Positions 52,848 through 61,806 of a stretch of 62,320 nucleotides of DNA are shown one piece after another (position 1 is the stretch's first letter; each line of letters starts with the position of its first letter). A program made the translations under genes and the position numbers. The stretch is from Methylococcales bacterium (GTDB taxonomy: Bacteria > Pseudomonadota > Gammaproteobacteria > Methylococcales > Methylomonadaceae), in NCBI GenBank assembly GCA_026399095.1, contig JAPLRP010000010.1, forward strand, positions 1 to 62,320. Reading direction: 5' to 3'. The notes beneath the pieces were generated by a model that did no database searches, was not told the DNA's origin, and saw only the letters and a list, made by a program, of their open reading frames with translations.

Positions 52848-53591
52848 ATGACACAGCAAGATAAAAATAATAACCCCTATGCTTCACATGAAGATAGCTC
52901 ATTATTACTACCATGGTATATCAACAAGACATTAAATAGCAGTGAAATTGAGCTTGTAGAAAGCCATTTGAAAGTATGCCTTACCTGTAAACGTGAACTG
53001 GCAACCTTAAAAAAATTCTCATCTGCCTTTAAAACGGAAACCTCAAACCAAACTAATAAAGCTAATTTTAACAAGCTAATTGATCGAATTCACGGCACTA
53101 CCCATGCTGCAGCTAATGATGCCTTAAACAACGTAATCAAAGAAAAGCAACGCCACGCCTTACCCACAGCTAATCAAAGAAACAGCAGAGCACAAATAAA
53201 ACGCTATCGCTTACCAAGACCCGCTCTTGCCATGGCGGCGGCACTCATGCTTGCTTTGATAATACCCCGATTTATTGTTAAGGATAATAACCTGACGAAC
53301 GATTTTCATACGCTATCAAATGCTGAAATCCCCAACGTCAACAATAATTCAATCAGAGTTATCTTCCTAGATGACACGAATAAAACACACATTAACGACC
53401 TACTTGCGACTGTTCATGGCCGCATTACTAGCGGCCCTTCAGCACAAGGTGAATATTCTGTCGCTATTGAAAACAAACTCACACCTGAAAATGTGCAAGG
53501 AGTAATCGCCGAATTAAAAAAGAATACCAACATACTCTTTGCTGAACCTGCTTATGCGTTAGTTTCATCAGATAAAACCATTGGAAACTAA
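52848..53591 (+). CDS. Membrane anti-sigma factor with zinc finger and prodomain-like periplasmic domain
   Basis: A 247-residue single-span protein. The cytoplasmic zinc-binding anti-sigma motif is H40-x3-C44-x2-C47 (SHLKVCLTCK). The transmembrane helix is about 126-144 (ALAMAAALMLALIIPRFIV). The periplasmic domain (about 168-240) reads IRVIFLDDTNKTHINDLLAT, then 'GRITSGPSAQGEYSVAIENK', then 'VIAELKKNTNILFAEPAYAL'. This order (short strand, P-x-x-x-G, helix, I-xx-AEP) resembles subtilase I9-type prodomains. Predicted to hold the preceding sigma factor until a signal, perhaps the adjacent protease, releases it. Confidence 0.85.
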   Translation: MTQQDKNNNPYASHEDSSLLLPWYINKTLNSSEIELVESHLKVCLTCKRELATLKKFSSAFKTETSNQTNKANFNKLIDRIHGTTHAAANDALNNVIKEKQRHALPTANQRNSRAQIKRYRLPRPALAMAAALMLALIIPRFIVKDNNLTNDFHTLSNAEIPNVNNNSIRVIFLDDTNKTHINDLLATVHGRITSGPSAQGEYSVAIENKLTPENVQGVIAELKKNTNILFAEPAYALVSSDKTIGN

Positions 53592-53597
53592 GTTCTA

Positions 53598-54875
53598 ATG
53601 AAAGCGCTTTTGCTTTTACTATTCATTAATTTATCAATCATTACAGCACCCTGTAAAAGCACTGAAATTAGCCCAGAACAGGGATTAGACACAGCCCTTA
53701 ATGTTGACAATGCTGATCACTTGTTATTAGTCGGCTTTCCGGATCAATCTATAAACAGACCTCTAGGCGCCTCTCCTTCCACTTACAGGCGAAGAGGCAA
53801 TTATCAAAGTTCCGGCTGGAGTAAACGAATTTCTCAGCAAATTGCCGAAGACTATCACATAGAAAAACTAACTGAATGGCCTATGTCTGAAATAGGCGTC
53901 CATTGCATCGTCTATCAAGTTCCCGCAAATGCCTCAGTTAGTGACACCATCAAACAATTATCGCAAAATTCCGATATCAGTATTGTGCAAAATATGCATG
54001 TGTTTAAAACAAAAGCCCACGCAACTAATGACCCTTATTTTAAGCTCCAAGCCAATATGCGTGACATGCAAATTGACCAAGCCCATAGCAAAGCAACTGG
54101 CAAAGGCATTAACATAGCCATGATTGACACGGGTGTTGATTTAACACATCCAGACTTAATAGACCAAGTAGCAAAGCACGAAAACTTTTCTACCGAAATA
54201 TCGCCCGACTTCTCAAATGACCAACATGGCACTGCGATTGCAGGAATAATGGTGGCAAAAAAAGACAATGAGACCGGTATTGTTGGCATTGCACCCGATG
54301 CTAAATTAATTGCCTACAAAGCATGCTGGCCATCCATGCCTAATTCAATGGAAGCCGTTTGTAATAGTTATACCTTGTCATTAGCGGTAAATAGCGCCAT
54401 AAAATCAGGCGCCAAAATCTTGAATATGAGCCTTGGCGGACCTCACGATGAGTTTCTGGAAAAGTTATTAAACAAAGCAATTGAAAACGGGATGATTGTT
54501 ATTGCCGCAGACGAAGGCCAAGACTCTAAAAATGTTAATTTTCCAGCTTCTTTAAAAAATGTGCTATCAATTCAATCAATAAAAAAACCAGATACAGACC
54601 ATAAAGTTGTGGCACAAAGCCTTTCTGCTCCGGGCGAAAAAATACTTACAACATTACCTCATGGTACTTATGATTTTATATCGGGCAGCTCTATTGCAAC
54701 CGCAGAAGTATCAGGTATTATTGCCTTGCTATTGCAAATCAAGTCAGACCTTACATTTTCAGAAACCAGAGCACTATTACAACAATCTCAATTACCCAAC
54801 AAAGAGGGCTCTTTTACAGGTATTAATGCGAATACTGCTTTAGCAATCCTTTGCAAAACAGCTCATTGCTCATAA
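53598..54875 (+). CDS. Subtilisin-like serine peptidase (S8 family)
   Basis: A 425-residue secreted protease: signal peptide about 1-17, a prodomain-like segment (about 85-138, with 'HIEKLTEWPMSEIGVHCIVY' and 'LSQNSDISIVQNM'), then the catalytic domain with D177 (IDTGVDLTHPD), H210 (DQHGTAIAG) and S365 (SGSSIATAEVSG). The oxyanion-hole region usually 'AAGNEG' reads AADEG (303-307), so the asparagine is replaced by aspartate with one residue missing. Six bases separate it from the anti-sigma gene. Probably periplasmic and likely linked to signalling to the sigma factor; proteolytic competence is unproven. Confidence 0.88.
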   Translation: MKALLLLLFINLSIITAPCKSTEISPEQGLDTALNVDNADHLLLVGFPDQSINRPLGASPSTYRRRGNYQSSGWSKRISQQIAEDYHIEKLTEWPMSEIGVHCIVYQVPANASVSDTIKQLSQNSDISIVQNMHVFKTKAHATNDPYFKLQANMRDMQIDQAHSKATGKGINIAMIDTGVDLTHPDLIDQVAKHENFSTEISPDFSNDQHGTAIAGIMVAKKDNETGIVGIAPDAKLIAYKACWPSMPNSMEAVCNSYTLSLAVNSAIKSGAKILNMSLGGPHDEFLEKLLNKAIENGMIVIAADEGQDSKNVNFPASLKNVLSIQSIKKPDTDHKVVAQSLSAPGEKILTTLPHGTYDFISGSSIATAEVSGIIALLLQIKSDLTFSETRALLQQSQLPNKEGSFTGINANTALAILCKTAHCS

Positions 54876-55078
54876 AATCTTTTAAGCTTGACTATTCAAC
54901 AAAAAAGTCGAGCATCAGTCGCCTTATAATCCCCCTCTAAATTTTATTTCTATTTTAAGTGGAAAGGGATGACTCATTAACCAACAAACCATCCTAATCA
55001 CTATTGTCTGGCATAACTGTTAAAAGATTGCCCCAGACTGATTTCTCAGATACCATGCACCTACTGAACGTTTGTTAG

Positions 55079-55672
55079 GTGCCTCCTTTGAGCTCAAAAG
55101 AAAAAATCTTAAGTGCCGCGATTATTTTATTCGCGCAAAAAGGCTATTCAGGCCTATCCATGCGGCAATTGGCTCTGGCCGTTGAATTAAGCGTTGCAGC
55201 GATTTACCATCATTTCCCCGATAAAAACACCTTGTATCTCGAAGCGGTTCGCTTTGCATTTTCTGATAAAGAACAGGTTTTTGATCAGGTATGGAAATCT
55301 GACGGCTCTGCCGAAGAAAAATTAGGTCGGTTTATTCGTGCATTAATTGAAGTCATGCTTGAAGACCGTGACTTTCATCGTCTCATGCAACGTGAAATTT
55401 TGGAAGCTGATCCCGCAAGAATGCAATTATTAGCCCAAGGTGTTTTTAACAACCAATTTTGTTTACTAATGCAATTAGTGGCAGAGATGGCACCTGATCA
55501 GGACTCTCACCTATTGGCAACCTCTGTCATAGGTTTAGCCAAGTATTACATTGAATATCAGCCCTTACTCAAAAATTTTCCAGGCTGGAAACCCGAACAC
55601 GAAAAGCCTGAATTTATAGCTATGCACATCACTACCCTGTTATTAAACAGTTTTAAGGCAAAGGCGGCATGA
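55079..55672 (+). CDS. TetR-family regulator of the RND operon
   Basis: A 197-residue TetR-type repressor. The N-terminal helix-turn-helix (about 7-52) reads KEKILSAAIILFAQKGYSGL, then 'QLALAVELSVAAIYHHF'; a ligand-binding domain with hydrophobic helices follows. Translation starts at GTG (no strong ribosome binding site), and the gene overlaps the efflux outer-membrane gene by four bases. It probably represses its own operon; no clear operator palindrome was found upstream. Confidence 0.9.
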   Translation: MPPLSSKEKILSAAIILFAQKGYSGLSMRQLALAVELSVAAIYHHFPDKNTLYLEAVRFAFSDKEQVFDQVWKSDGSAEEKLGRFIRALIEVMLEDRDFHRLMQREILEADPARMQLLAQGVFNNQFCLLMQLVAEMAPDQDSHLLATSVIGLAKYYIEYQPLLKNFPGWKPEHEKPEFIAMHITTLLLNSFKAKAA

Positions 55673-57300
55673 AAAATAAAGTCAGTCTTTCACCATCCAC
55701 TTTAATAAAAAATAAAAGTAACTTACGAAGTACACCCCATTTAATTGCGGCAATACCGCTATTAATATCCGGCTGCATGCTGGGGCCTGATTTTACAAGC
55801 CCACCAAGCCCGGAAACAAAAAGTTACACGACCGATAAGCCAGCAGAGAGAATTACCACAAGCTCGTCCGTATCGGGTGCGGCGCAATCTTTAAGCTTGG
55901 GAAAAGATATTCAGGGACAATGGTGGACTTTATTTCACTCAACGCCCTTAAACAAACTCATTGAACAAGCCATGAAGCATAATCCTGATTTACAGGCCGC
56001 CTCATCAGCCTTAACCGAAGCCCAAGAAAATGCTTCTGTCCAAGAGAGTTCGTTATTCCCTGCCTTGGATGCAGGATTCTCAACCAGACGTCAAAAAATT
56101 TCCGGTGCTCAATTTGGCGCGCCTGGTTTTGAAGCGCCTGCTTACAATCTTTCAACAGCATCACTTCAGGTTGCCTATACCCTGGATGCTTTCGGCGCCA
56201 TTCGAAGACAAATCGAAGACTACGAAGCCCAAGCCGACTATCAGCGCTTCCAACTTGAAGGAACTTTCCTGACACTCGCGTCAAACGTTGTAACTACTGC
56301 CATACAAGAAGCCTCTTTAAGGGCACAGATTAGTGCTACGCAGGAGATTATCAGCGCTCAAGCCAAAGGACTTGAACTGGTCAAACAACAATTCGAATTG
56401 GGGGGCGCATCGAAAGTCGATGTCTTGTTACAACAAACCACACTGGAACAAACACGAACGAACTTACCGCCCTTAGAGCGACAACTAGCTCAAAATCGTC
56501 ATCGTTTAACAGTACTAACCGGCGAACTACCCAGCACCGAACTCGCCGCGCAATTCAAGCTCTCCGATCTGCATCTACCCGAGGCATTACCTCTTAGTTT
56601 GCCCTCCAAACTAGTGCAACAACGTCCCGATATACGTGCACAAGAAGCCCAATTACATTCAGCCAATGCGCAAATTGGTGTCGCTACCGCCCAACTTTTT
56701 CCTGACTTTACCATCAATGCCAATGTCGGCAGCATCGCGACCAAGGTCGGCGATTTATTTGTTCCTGGTAGCGCCATCTGGACCGTTGGTGGAAACTTGT
56801 TACAACCCGTCTTTCATGGCGGCGGACTCATTCATCAAAGACGTGCAGCGATAGCGGCTTACGAACAGGCAGCAGCACAATACCGAAGCACCGTATTACT
56901 GGCCTTCCAGAATGTTGCCGACACTTTGAGCGCGCTGGAGTTCGACGCCGTCGGATTGAAAACACAAGATGCTGCCGTAAAAGCAGCTTCGGATACCTTG
57001 GAACTGACTCAAATGCAATACAAAATCGGTGTTGTCAGTTATCTGCCACTACTGATTGCAGAGCGCAACTACCACCAGACACGTATTACCCAAATTACTG
57101 CGCAAACCCGACGCTACACCGATACAGCCGCCCTGTTCCAAGCGCTGGGCGGTGGTTGGTGGAACCGTCCGAATTTATCGGCCAATTTATTGGCTGAACA
57201 AAAACAACAAAAAACCAACAAAGACAAGACTGAAGAACAAGACCTCCTAGCACACGAACAAGACGTCTTTAACCTTCCATCGTGGATATCCAACTTTTAA
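55669..57300 (+). CDS. RND efflux outer-membrane lipoprotein (NodT/OprM family)
   Basis: TolC-like outer-membrane factor of 543 residues. A lipobox LISGC (C36) follows an extended N-terminus. Two OEP repeats form the coiled-coil and barrel (about 95-295 and 300-500), with 'PDIRAQEAQLHSANAQIGVA' in the second. A Lys/Gln-rich tail ends the protein. It forms the exit channel of the pump encoded downstream. Confidence 0.93.
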   Translation: MKNKVSLSPSTLIKNKSNLRSTPHLIAAIPLLISGCMLGPDFTSPPSPETKSYTTDKPAERITTSSSVSGAAQSLSLGKDIQGQWWTLFHSTPLNKLIEQAMKHNPDLQAASSALTEAQENASVQESSLFPALDAGFSTRRQKISGAQFGAPGFEAPAYNLSTASLQVAYTLDAFGAIRRQIEDYEAQADYQRFQLEGTFLTLASNVVTTAIQEASLRAQISATQEIISAQAKGLELVKQQFELGGASKVDVLLQQTTLEQTRTNLPPLERQLAQNRHRLTVLTGELPSTELAAQFKLSDLHLPEALPLSLPSKLVQQRPDIRAQEAQLHSANAQIGVATAQLFPDFTINANVGSIATKVGDLFVPGSAIWTVGGNLLQPVFHGGGLIHQRRAAIAAYEQAAAQYRSTVLLAFQNVADTLSALEFDAVGLKTQDAAVKAASDTLELTQMQYKIGVVSYLPLLIAERNYHQTRITQITAQTRRYTDTAALFQALGGGWWNRPNLSANLLAEQKQQKTNKDKTEEQDLLAHEQDVFNLPSWISNF

Positions 57301-57347
57301 CCTTTTATAAAATTTATGTTTAAACAAAATCCAGGCAGGAACAAAAA

Positions 57348-58478
57348 ATGATTAAACGTATGATCATTATGCTCATCATCGTTGGCATAATACTCGGAGG
57401 CATTTTTGGCTTCATCAGCTTTAAAGGACGCATGATTAAAGAATACATGGCGTCACAAGGCGAACCGATTCACACGGTTTCCACTATCACTGCCAACGCG
57501 ATGGATTGGTTACCCAAAATGGAAGCCGTCGGAAGCCTCCAAGCCTCTCAAGGAACGAATGTAAGCGCCGAAGTACCCGGCATCGTCGAAGAAATTTATT
57601 TCAAACAAGGCGATAACGTCAAACTGGGCATGCCCTTATTGCAACTACGCGCAAAGGACGAAATTGCCAAACTGGAAGCACTTAAAGCGACCGCAGAAAT
57701 CAATCGAATCACCTACAACCGCAACTTGGCGCAATTTGAAGTTAATGCCATCAGCAAACAAACGCTGGACATAGACAAAGCCAATCTTGAAGTGGCCACC
57801 GCTAATGTTAACCAACAACAAGCACTGCTTAATAAAAAACTGATACGCGCGCCCTTCACCGGCAAACTGGGCATTCGGCTCATCGATGTTGGTCAATATC
57901 TTGAAGCCGGCACTGCCATAAGCACATTACAGGCACTGGATACCATTTTTGTGGATTTTTTCCTCCCACAGCAAGCACTTTCGTCACTTAAAACCGGCCA
58001 ACGAATAACACTCAATTCTGATGCCTATCCAACTGATACATTTACCGGTGAGATTACTGTCATCAATCCAAAGGTTGATACCAATACCCGCAACGTAAAA
58101 ATAAGAGCCACGCTCAATAACCCCAACCATAAACTACTGCCCGGCATGTATGTAACTGTTAGCATTACCACCGGAAGTGCTCAACGCTACATCACCTTAC
58201 CTCGAACAACCATTACGTTTAACTCTTTCGGCTCAACCGTCTATAGACTTGAGAACAATGGTCAGGATGAAAAAGGCAAAGCCAAACTGATTGCCAAACA
58301 AAGCTTGGTCACTACCGGTGCTACACGTGGCGACCAAATCACCATTCTTACCGGTGTTAAAGAAGGTGAAACCATCGTAACGACCGGTCAAATAAAACTA
58401 CGCAATGGCTCACCGGTTACCGTCGACAACTCAATTCAACCCAGCAATGATGCTAACCCGCAACCTAGCGACCAATAA
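57348..58478 (+). CDS. RND efflux periplasmic adaptor (membrane fusion protein)
   Basis: A 376-residue adaptor with an N-terminal hydrophobic anchor (about 5-25), lipoyl half-motifs ('VSAEVPGIVEEIYFKQGDNV', 'LLNKKLIRAPFTGKLGIRLI'), a helical hairpin between them, and beta-barrel/membrane-proximal domains to the C-terminus. A clean AGGA ribosome binding site precedes the ATG. It bridges the inner-membrane pump and the outer-membrane channel. Confidence 0.94.
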   Translation: MIKRMIIMLIIVGIILGGIFGFISFKGRMIKEYMASQGEPIHTVSTITANAMDWLPKMEAVGSLQASQGTNVSAEVPGIVEEIYFKQGDNVKLGMPLLQLRAKDEIAKLEALKATAEINRITYNRNLAQFEVNAISKQTLDIDKANLEVATANVNQQQALLNKKLIRAPFTGKLGIRLIDVGQYLEAGTAISTLQALDTIFVDFFLPQQALSSLKTGQRITLNSDAYPTDTFTGEITVINPKVDTNTRNVKIRATLNNPNHKLLPGMYVTVSITTGSAQRYITLPRTTITFNSFGSTVYRLENNGQDEKGKAKLIAKQSLVTTGATRGDQITILTGVKEGETIVTTGQIKLRNGSPVTVDNSIQPSNDANPQPSDQ

Positions 58479-58484
58479 TCTGTC

Positions 58485-61400
58485 ATGAATTTTACCGATA
58501 TTTTTATCCGCAGACCCATACTGTCCACAGTCGTCAGCATGATGCTGTTAGTATTAGGATTACGCGCGCTAAGTGAACTCCCCGTATTGCAATATCCGCG
58601 CACCGAAAATGCCATCGTCACCATCACAACCGCTTACTATGGCGCTGACCCGGATATTGTCGCGGGCTTTATCACCACCCCGCTGGAAAACAACATCGCT
58701 CAGGCAAACGGAATTGACTACATCACCTCCACCAGCCAAAACAGCGTCAGTACGATAACGGCTAATCTCACCCTTAATTTTGATCCCAACAAAGCCCTGA
58801 CTGAAATCAATGCCAAGGTCAACGCCGTACTCAATCAATTACCACCAGAATCACAAACACCCGTTCTTAGCGTAAAAATTGGTGAAACCATTGATGCCAT
58901 GTACATCGGTTTTTCCAGTGATGTTTTATCCGCCAACAACATCACCGATTATTTAATACGCTCCGTACAACCCAGACTCCAAGGCATAGAAGGTATACAG
59001 ACCGCAGAATTACTGGGCGGTAAAAACTTTTCCCTACGCGCCTGGTTAGATCCCAATAAATTAGCCTCCTACTCACTGACTGCCACTGACATCAGTGCGG
59101 CACTCGCCAAAAACAACTACATTGCCGGACTGGGCACAACCAAAGGTCAAATGGTACAAGTCAACCTGACCGCCTCAACCAGTCTGCATTCAGTCACAGA
59201 ATTTGAGCAGTTAATCGTCAAACAACAAGATGGCGCAATCATTCGGTTAAAAGATGTCGCCAAGGTTACGCTGGGCGCCGATGATTATGAAGGCAGTGTT
59301 TCCTTTGATGGCAACAAAGCCGTTTATATTGGACTACAGGTTGCCTCAAGCGCCAATTTGCTGGAAGTGATTGAAAGAGTTAGAAAAGTTTTTCCTAATA
59401 TCCAAGCAGAACTACCCGAAGGCATCAGTGGAAAAATTGTTTACGATTCAACCAAATTCGTTGATAGCTCAATTCAAGAAGTTATCCATACCCTTATCGA
59501 AGCCTTACTGATTGTCACGCTAGTGGTCTTTGCCTTTCTGGGCTCACCCCGCTCTGTGCTGATTCCGGTTATTGCCATACCGCTATCGCTGATTGGTACC
59601 TTTACCATCATGTTAATGCTTGGTTTTTCGATTAATTTACTGACACTGCTCGCCTTGGTACTGGCTATCGGACTGGTCGTTGATGATGCCATCATCGTTG
59701 TCGAAAACGTCAACCGACATCTTGAAGACGGCATGCAACCCATTCCCGCTTCGCTGCTTGCCGCCAGAGAGTTAACCGGTCCTATTATTGCAATGACCAT
59801 TGTATTGATAGCCGTTTATATTCCGGTTGGTTTTCAAGATGGACTGACTGGCGCCTTATTCTCTGAATTTGCTTTTACAGTCGTCGCGGCCGTAACAGTT
59901 TCAGCAATTGTTGCACTGACTTTATCACCCATGATGAGCTCTAAACTACTGAAAGCTCACACAACTGATCGAAGTGGCTGGGAAGAACGCATCGTCGACT
60001 TTATAGATCGCAAGGTCTTTGCGATGCAACATGCCTATTCAAGAACACTGCACGGCTCACTTAATTATTTACCCGTCACGACTTTATTTGCCGTCATTAT
60101 CCTGGGTAGTATTTACTTTCTTTACAGTAGCTCCAATCGAGAACTGGCTCCTCAAGAAGATCAAGGTGTCATTATCACCATGTCTACCTCAGCGCCTGAC
60201 GCGACGCTTCAACAGCGCTTGGTCTATGCCGATGAAGTTTACAACAAATTTATTAAACACCCGGAAAGCGATCATGTCTTTCAACTAAACGGCCCGGGAC
60301 TTTCCATCGCTGGTATGGTACTTAAACCTTGGCATGAGCGCACACAAACAGCAACCGAACTACAACCCCTCATTCAACAAGAAATGAATGAAATAGCCGG
60401 CGTTCGTGTCGCCGCATTTCAACCACCACCCTTACCGGGCAGTAGCGGGCTACCTGTCCAATTTGTGATTGGCACCACCGAATCGTTTGACCAATTAAAC
60501 ACCGTAACCCAACAGTTTATGCAAGAAGCACAAAAAAGCGGCATGTTTATCTTTCTTGATAAAGACTTAAAAGTTGATCAACCCCAATCACAAGTTGACA
60601 TTGATCGTAATAAAACCGCTCTGCTAGGACTCAGTATGCAGGATGTTGGCTCATCTTTGGCCTCTATTTTGGGTGGCGGTTATGTCAATTATTTCAGTAT
60701 GACCGGGCGATCCTACCGCGTCATTCCGCAAGCGCAACAAACCTCAAGACTCAATGCCGACCAATTACTTAACTTCTACATTCGTGCAGCAGACGGCGCA
60801 ACCGTTCCTCTATCCACCATTGCGACAATCAGCACCAAAACCGTACCGCAATCACTTAATCATTTTCAGCAACTCAACGCCGCCATCATTTCTGGCGTCC
60901 CTTTTCCAGGTGTAACCGTTGGCGATGCCCTTAATACCTTAAAAACAATCGCTGCCAAGACATTGCCCCCTGCTTACACGGTTGATTATGGCGGACAATC
61001 CAGGCAACTGGAACAAGAATCCAGTAGCTTTATTTTTACCTTCGGCTTTGCTTTAATCATTATTTTTTTAGCATTGGCCGCACAATTTGAGAGCTTCCGG
61101 GACCCACTGATCATTTTGGTATCCGTCCCCATGTCTATCGCCGGCGCATTGATATTTATTGCCTTGGGTATTGGTGGAGCCACTTTAAATATCTATACCG
61201 AAGTTGGTTTGGTTACCCTGATGGGCTTAATCAGTAAACATGGCATCCTGATCGTCGAATTTGCCAATAACAAACAAAAAGAAGGCTTAACCAAACGCGA
61301 GGCGATAGAAAGTGCCGCCGCTATAAGATTACGTCCTATTTTAATGACCACCGCCGCCATGGTCCTAGGCGTTTTACCGTTAATCTTTGCTACAGGTGCG

Positions 61401-61541
61401 GGCGCGGTATCGCGTTTTAACATCGGCTTGGTTATAGCCACCGGTATAGCAATCGGTACTTTATTTACCTTATTTGTAGTACCTGCCGTTTATTTATTAA
61501 TAGGACAGAATCACCCCAAGGAAATAAAAAACCCTGAATAG
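58485..61541 (+). CDS. RND multidrug efflux transporter (HAE1 type)
   Basis: A 1018-residue AcrB/MdtB-like proton antiporter with 12 helices and two large periplasmic loops. The TM4 aspartate pair D400-D401 (LVVDDAIIVVEN) is the proton relay. 'IFIRRPILSTVVSMMLLVLG' opens the protein and 'GLISKHGILIVEFANN' marks TM10. Together with TetR, outer-membrane factor and adaptor it makes a complete self-regulated efflux operon. Drug specificity cannot be read from sequence. Confidence 0.96.
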   Translation: MNFTDIFIRRPILSTVVSMMLLVLGLRALSELPVLQYPRTENAIVTITTAYYGADPDIVAGFITTPLENNIAQANGIDYITSTSQNSVSTITANLTLNFDPNKALTEINAKVNAVLNQLPPESQTPVLSVKIGETIDAMYIGFSSDVLSANNITDYLIRSVQPRLQGIEGIQTAELLGGKNFSLRAWLDPNKLASYSLTATDISAALAKNNYIAGLGTTKGQMVQVNLTASTSLHSVTEFEQLIVKQQDGAIIRLKDVAKVTLGADDYEGSVSFDGNKAVYIGLQVASSANLLEVIERVRKVFPNIQAELPEGISGKIVYDSTKFVDSSIQEVIHTLIEALLIVTLVVFAFLGSPRSVLIPVIAIPLSLIGTFTIMLMLGFSINLLTLLALVLAIGLVVDDAIIVVENVNRHLEDGMQPIPASLLAARELTGPIIAMTIVLIAVYIPVGFQDGLTGALFSEFAFTVVAAVTVSAIVALTLSPMMSSKLLKAHTTDRSGWEERIVDFIDRKVFAMQHAYSRTLHGSLNYLPVTTLFAVIILGSIYFLYSSSNRELAPQEDQGVIITMSTSAPDATLQQRLVYADEVYNKFIKHPESDHVFQLNGPGLSIAGMVLKPWHERTQTATELQPLIQQEMNEIAGVRVAAFQPPPLPGSSGLPVQFVIGTTESFDQLNTVTQQFMQEAQKSGMFIFLDKDLKVDQPQSQVDIDRNKTALLGLSMQDVGSSLASILGGGYVNYFSMTGRSYRVIPQAQQTSRLNADQLLNFYIRAADGATVPLSTIATISTKTVPQSLNHFQQLNAAIISGVPFPGVTVGDALNTLKTIAAKTLPPAYTVDYGGQSRQLEQESSSFIFTFGFALIIIFLALAAQFESFRDPLIILVSVPMSIAGALIFIALGIGGATLNIYTEVGLVTLMGLISKHGILIVEFANNKQKEGLTKREAIESAAAIRLRPILMTTAAMVLGVLPLIFATGAGAVSRFNIGLVIATGIAIGTLFTLFVVPAVYLLIGQNHPKEIKNPE

Positions 61542-61570
61542 CATTTCCAAAGACGACATCTTTGAAATGC
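61541..61570. terminator. Hairpin after the RND operon
   Basis: GCATTTCCAAAGA (61541-61553) pairs with TCTTTGAAATGC (61559-61570) with one bulged C around a five-base loop, immediately after the stop. No T-run follows, so it may be a stability or rho-assisted element. The rest of 61571-61806 holds nothing I can support. Confidence 0.5.
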
Positions 61571-61806
61571 AATTACTCAAAACTGGAAGAATTGTATTGG
61601 CTATATTATCTATGTAAATGAAAAGTTGATAGCTTGAATTTACAACGAGCGTGTAAATACTGACAGCCTTGATGTTTTATGCATGACTAGAAACCATGAA
61701 TATATTCGCGAATCTCGCCGATTTCCTTCTCCAACCCATAGCATGGGTCCACTGGTGACACCCAGATTTATAACGTGGCATTTCGTTAGCAGAGAGTTAA
61801 ACCCGT

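Noticed and set aside
55008-55046. GTCTGG/CCAGAC inverted repeat upstream of tetR as an operator
   Set aside because: Arms of only six bases separated by 20 or more bases; TetR operators are compact palindromes.
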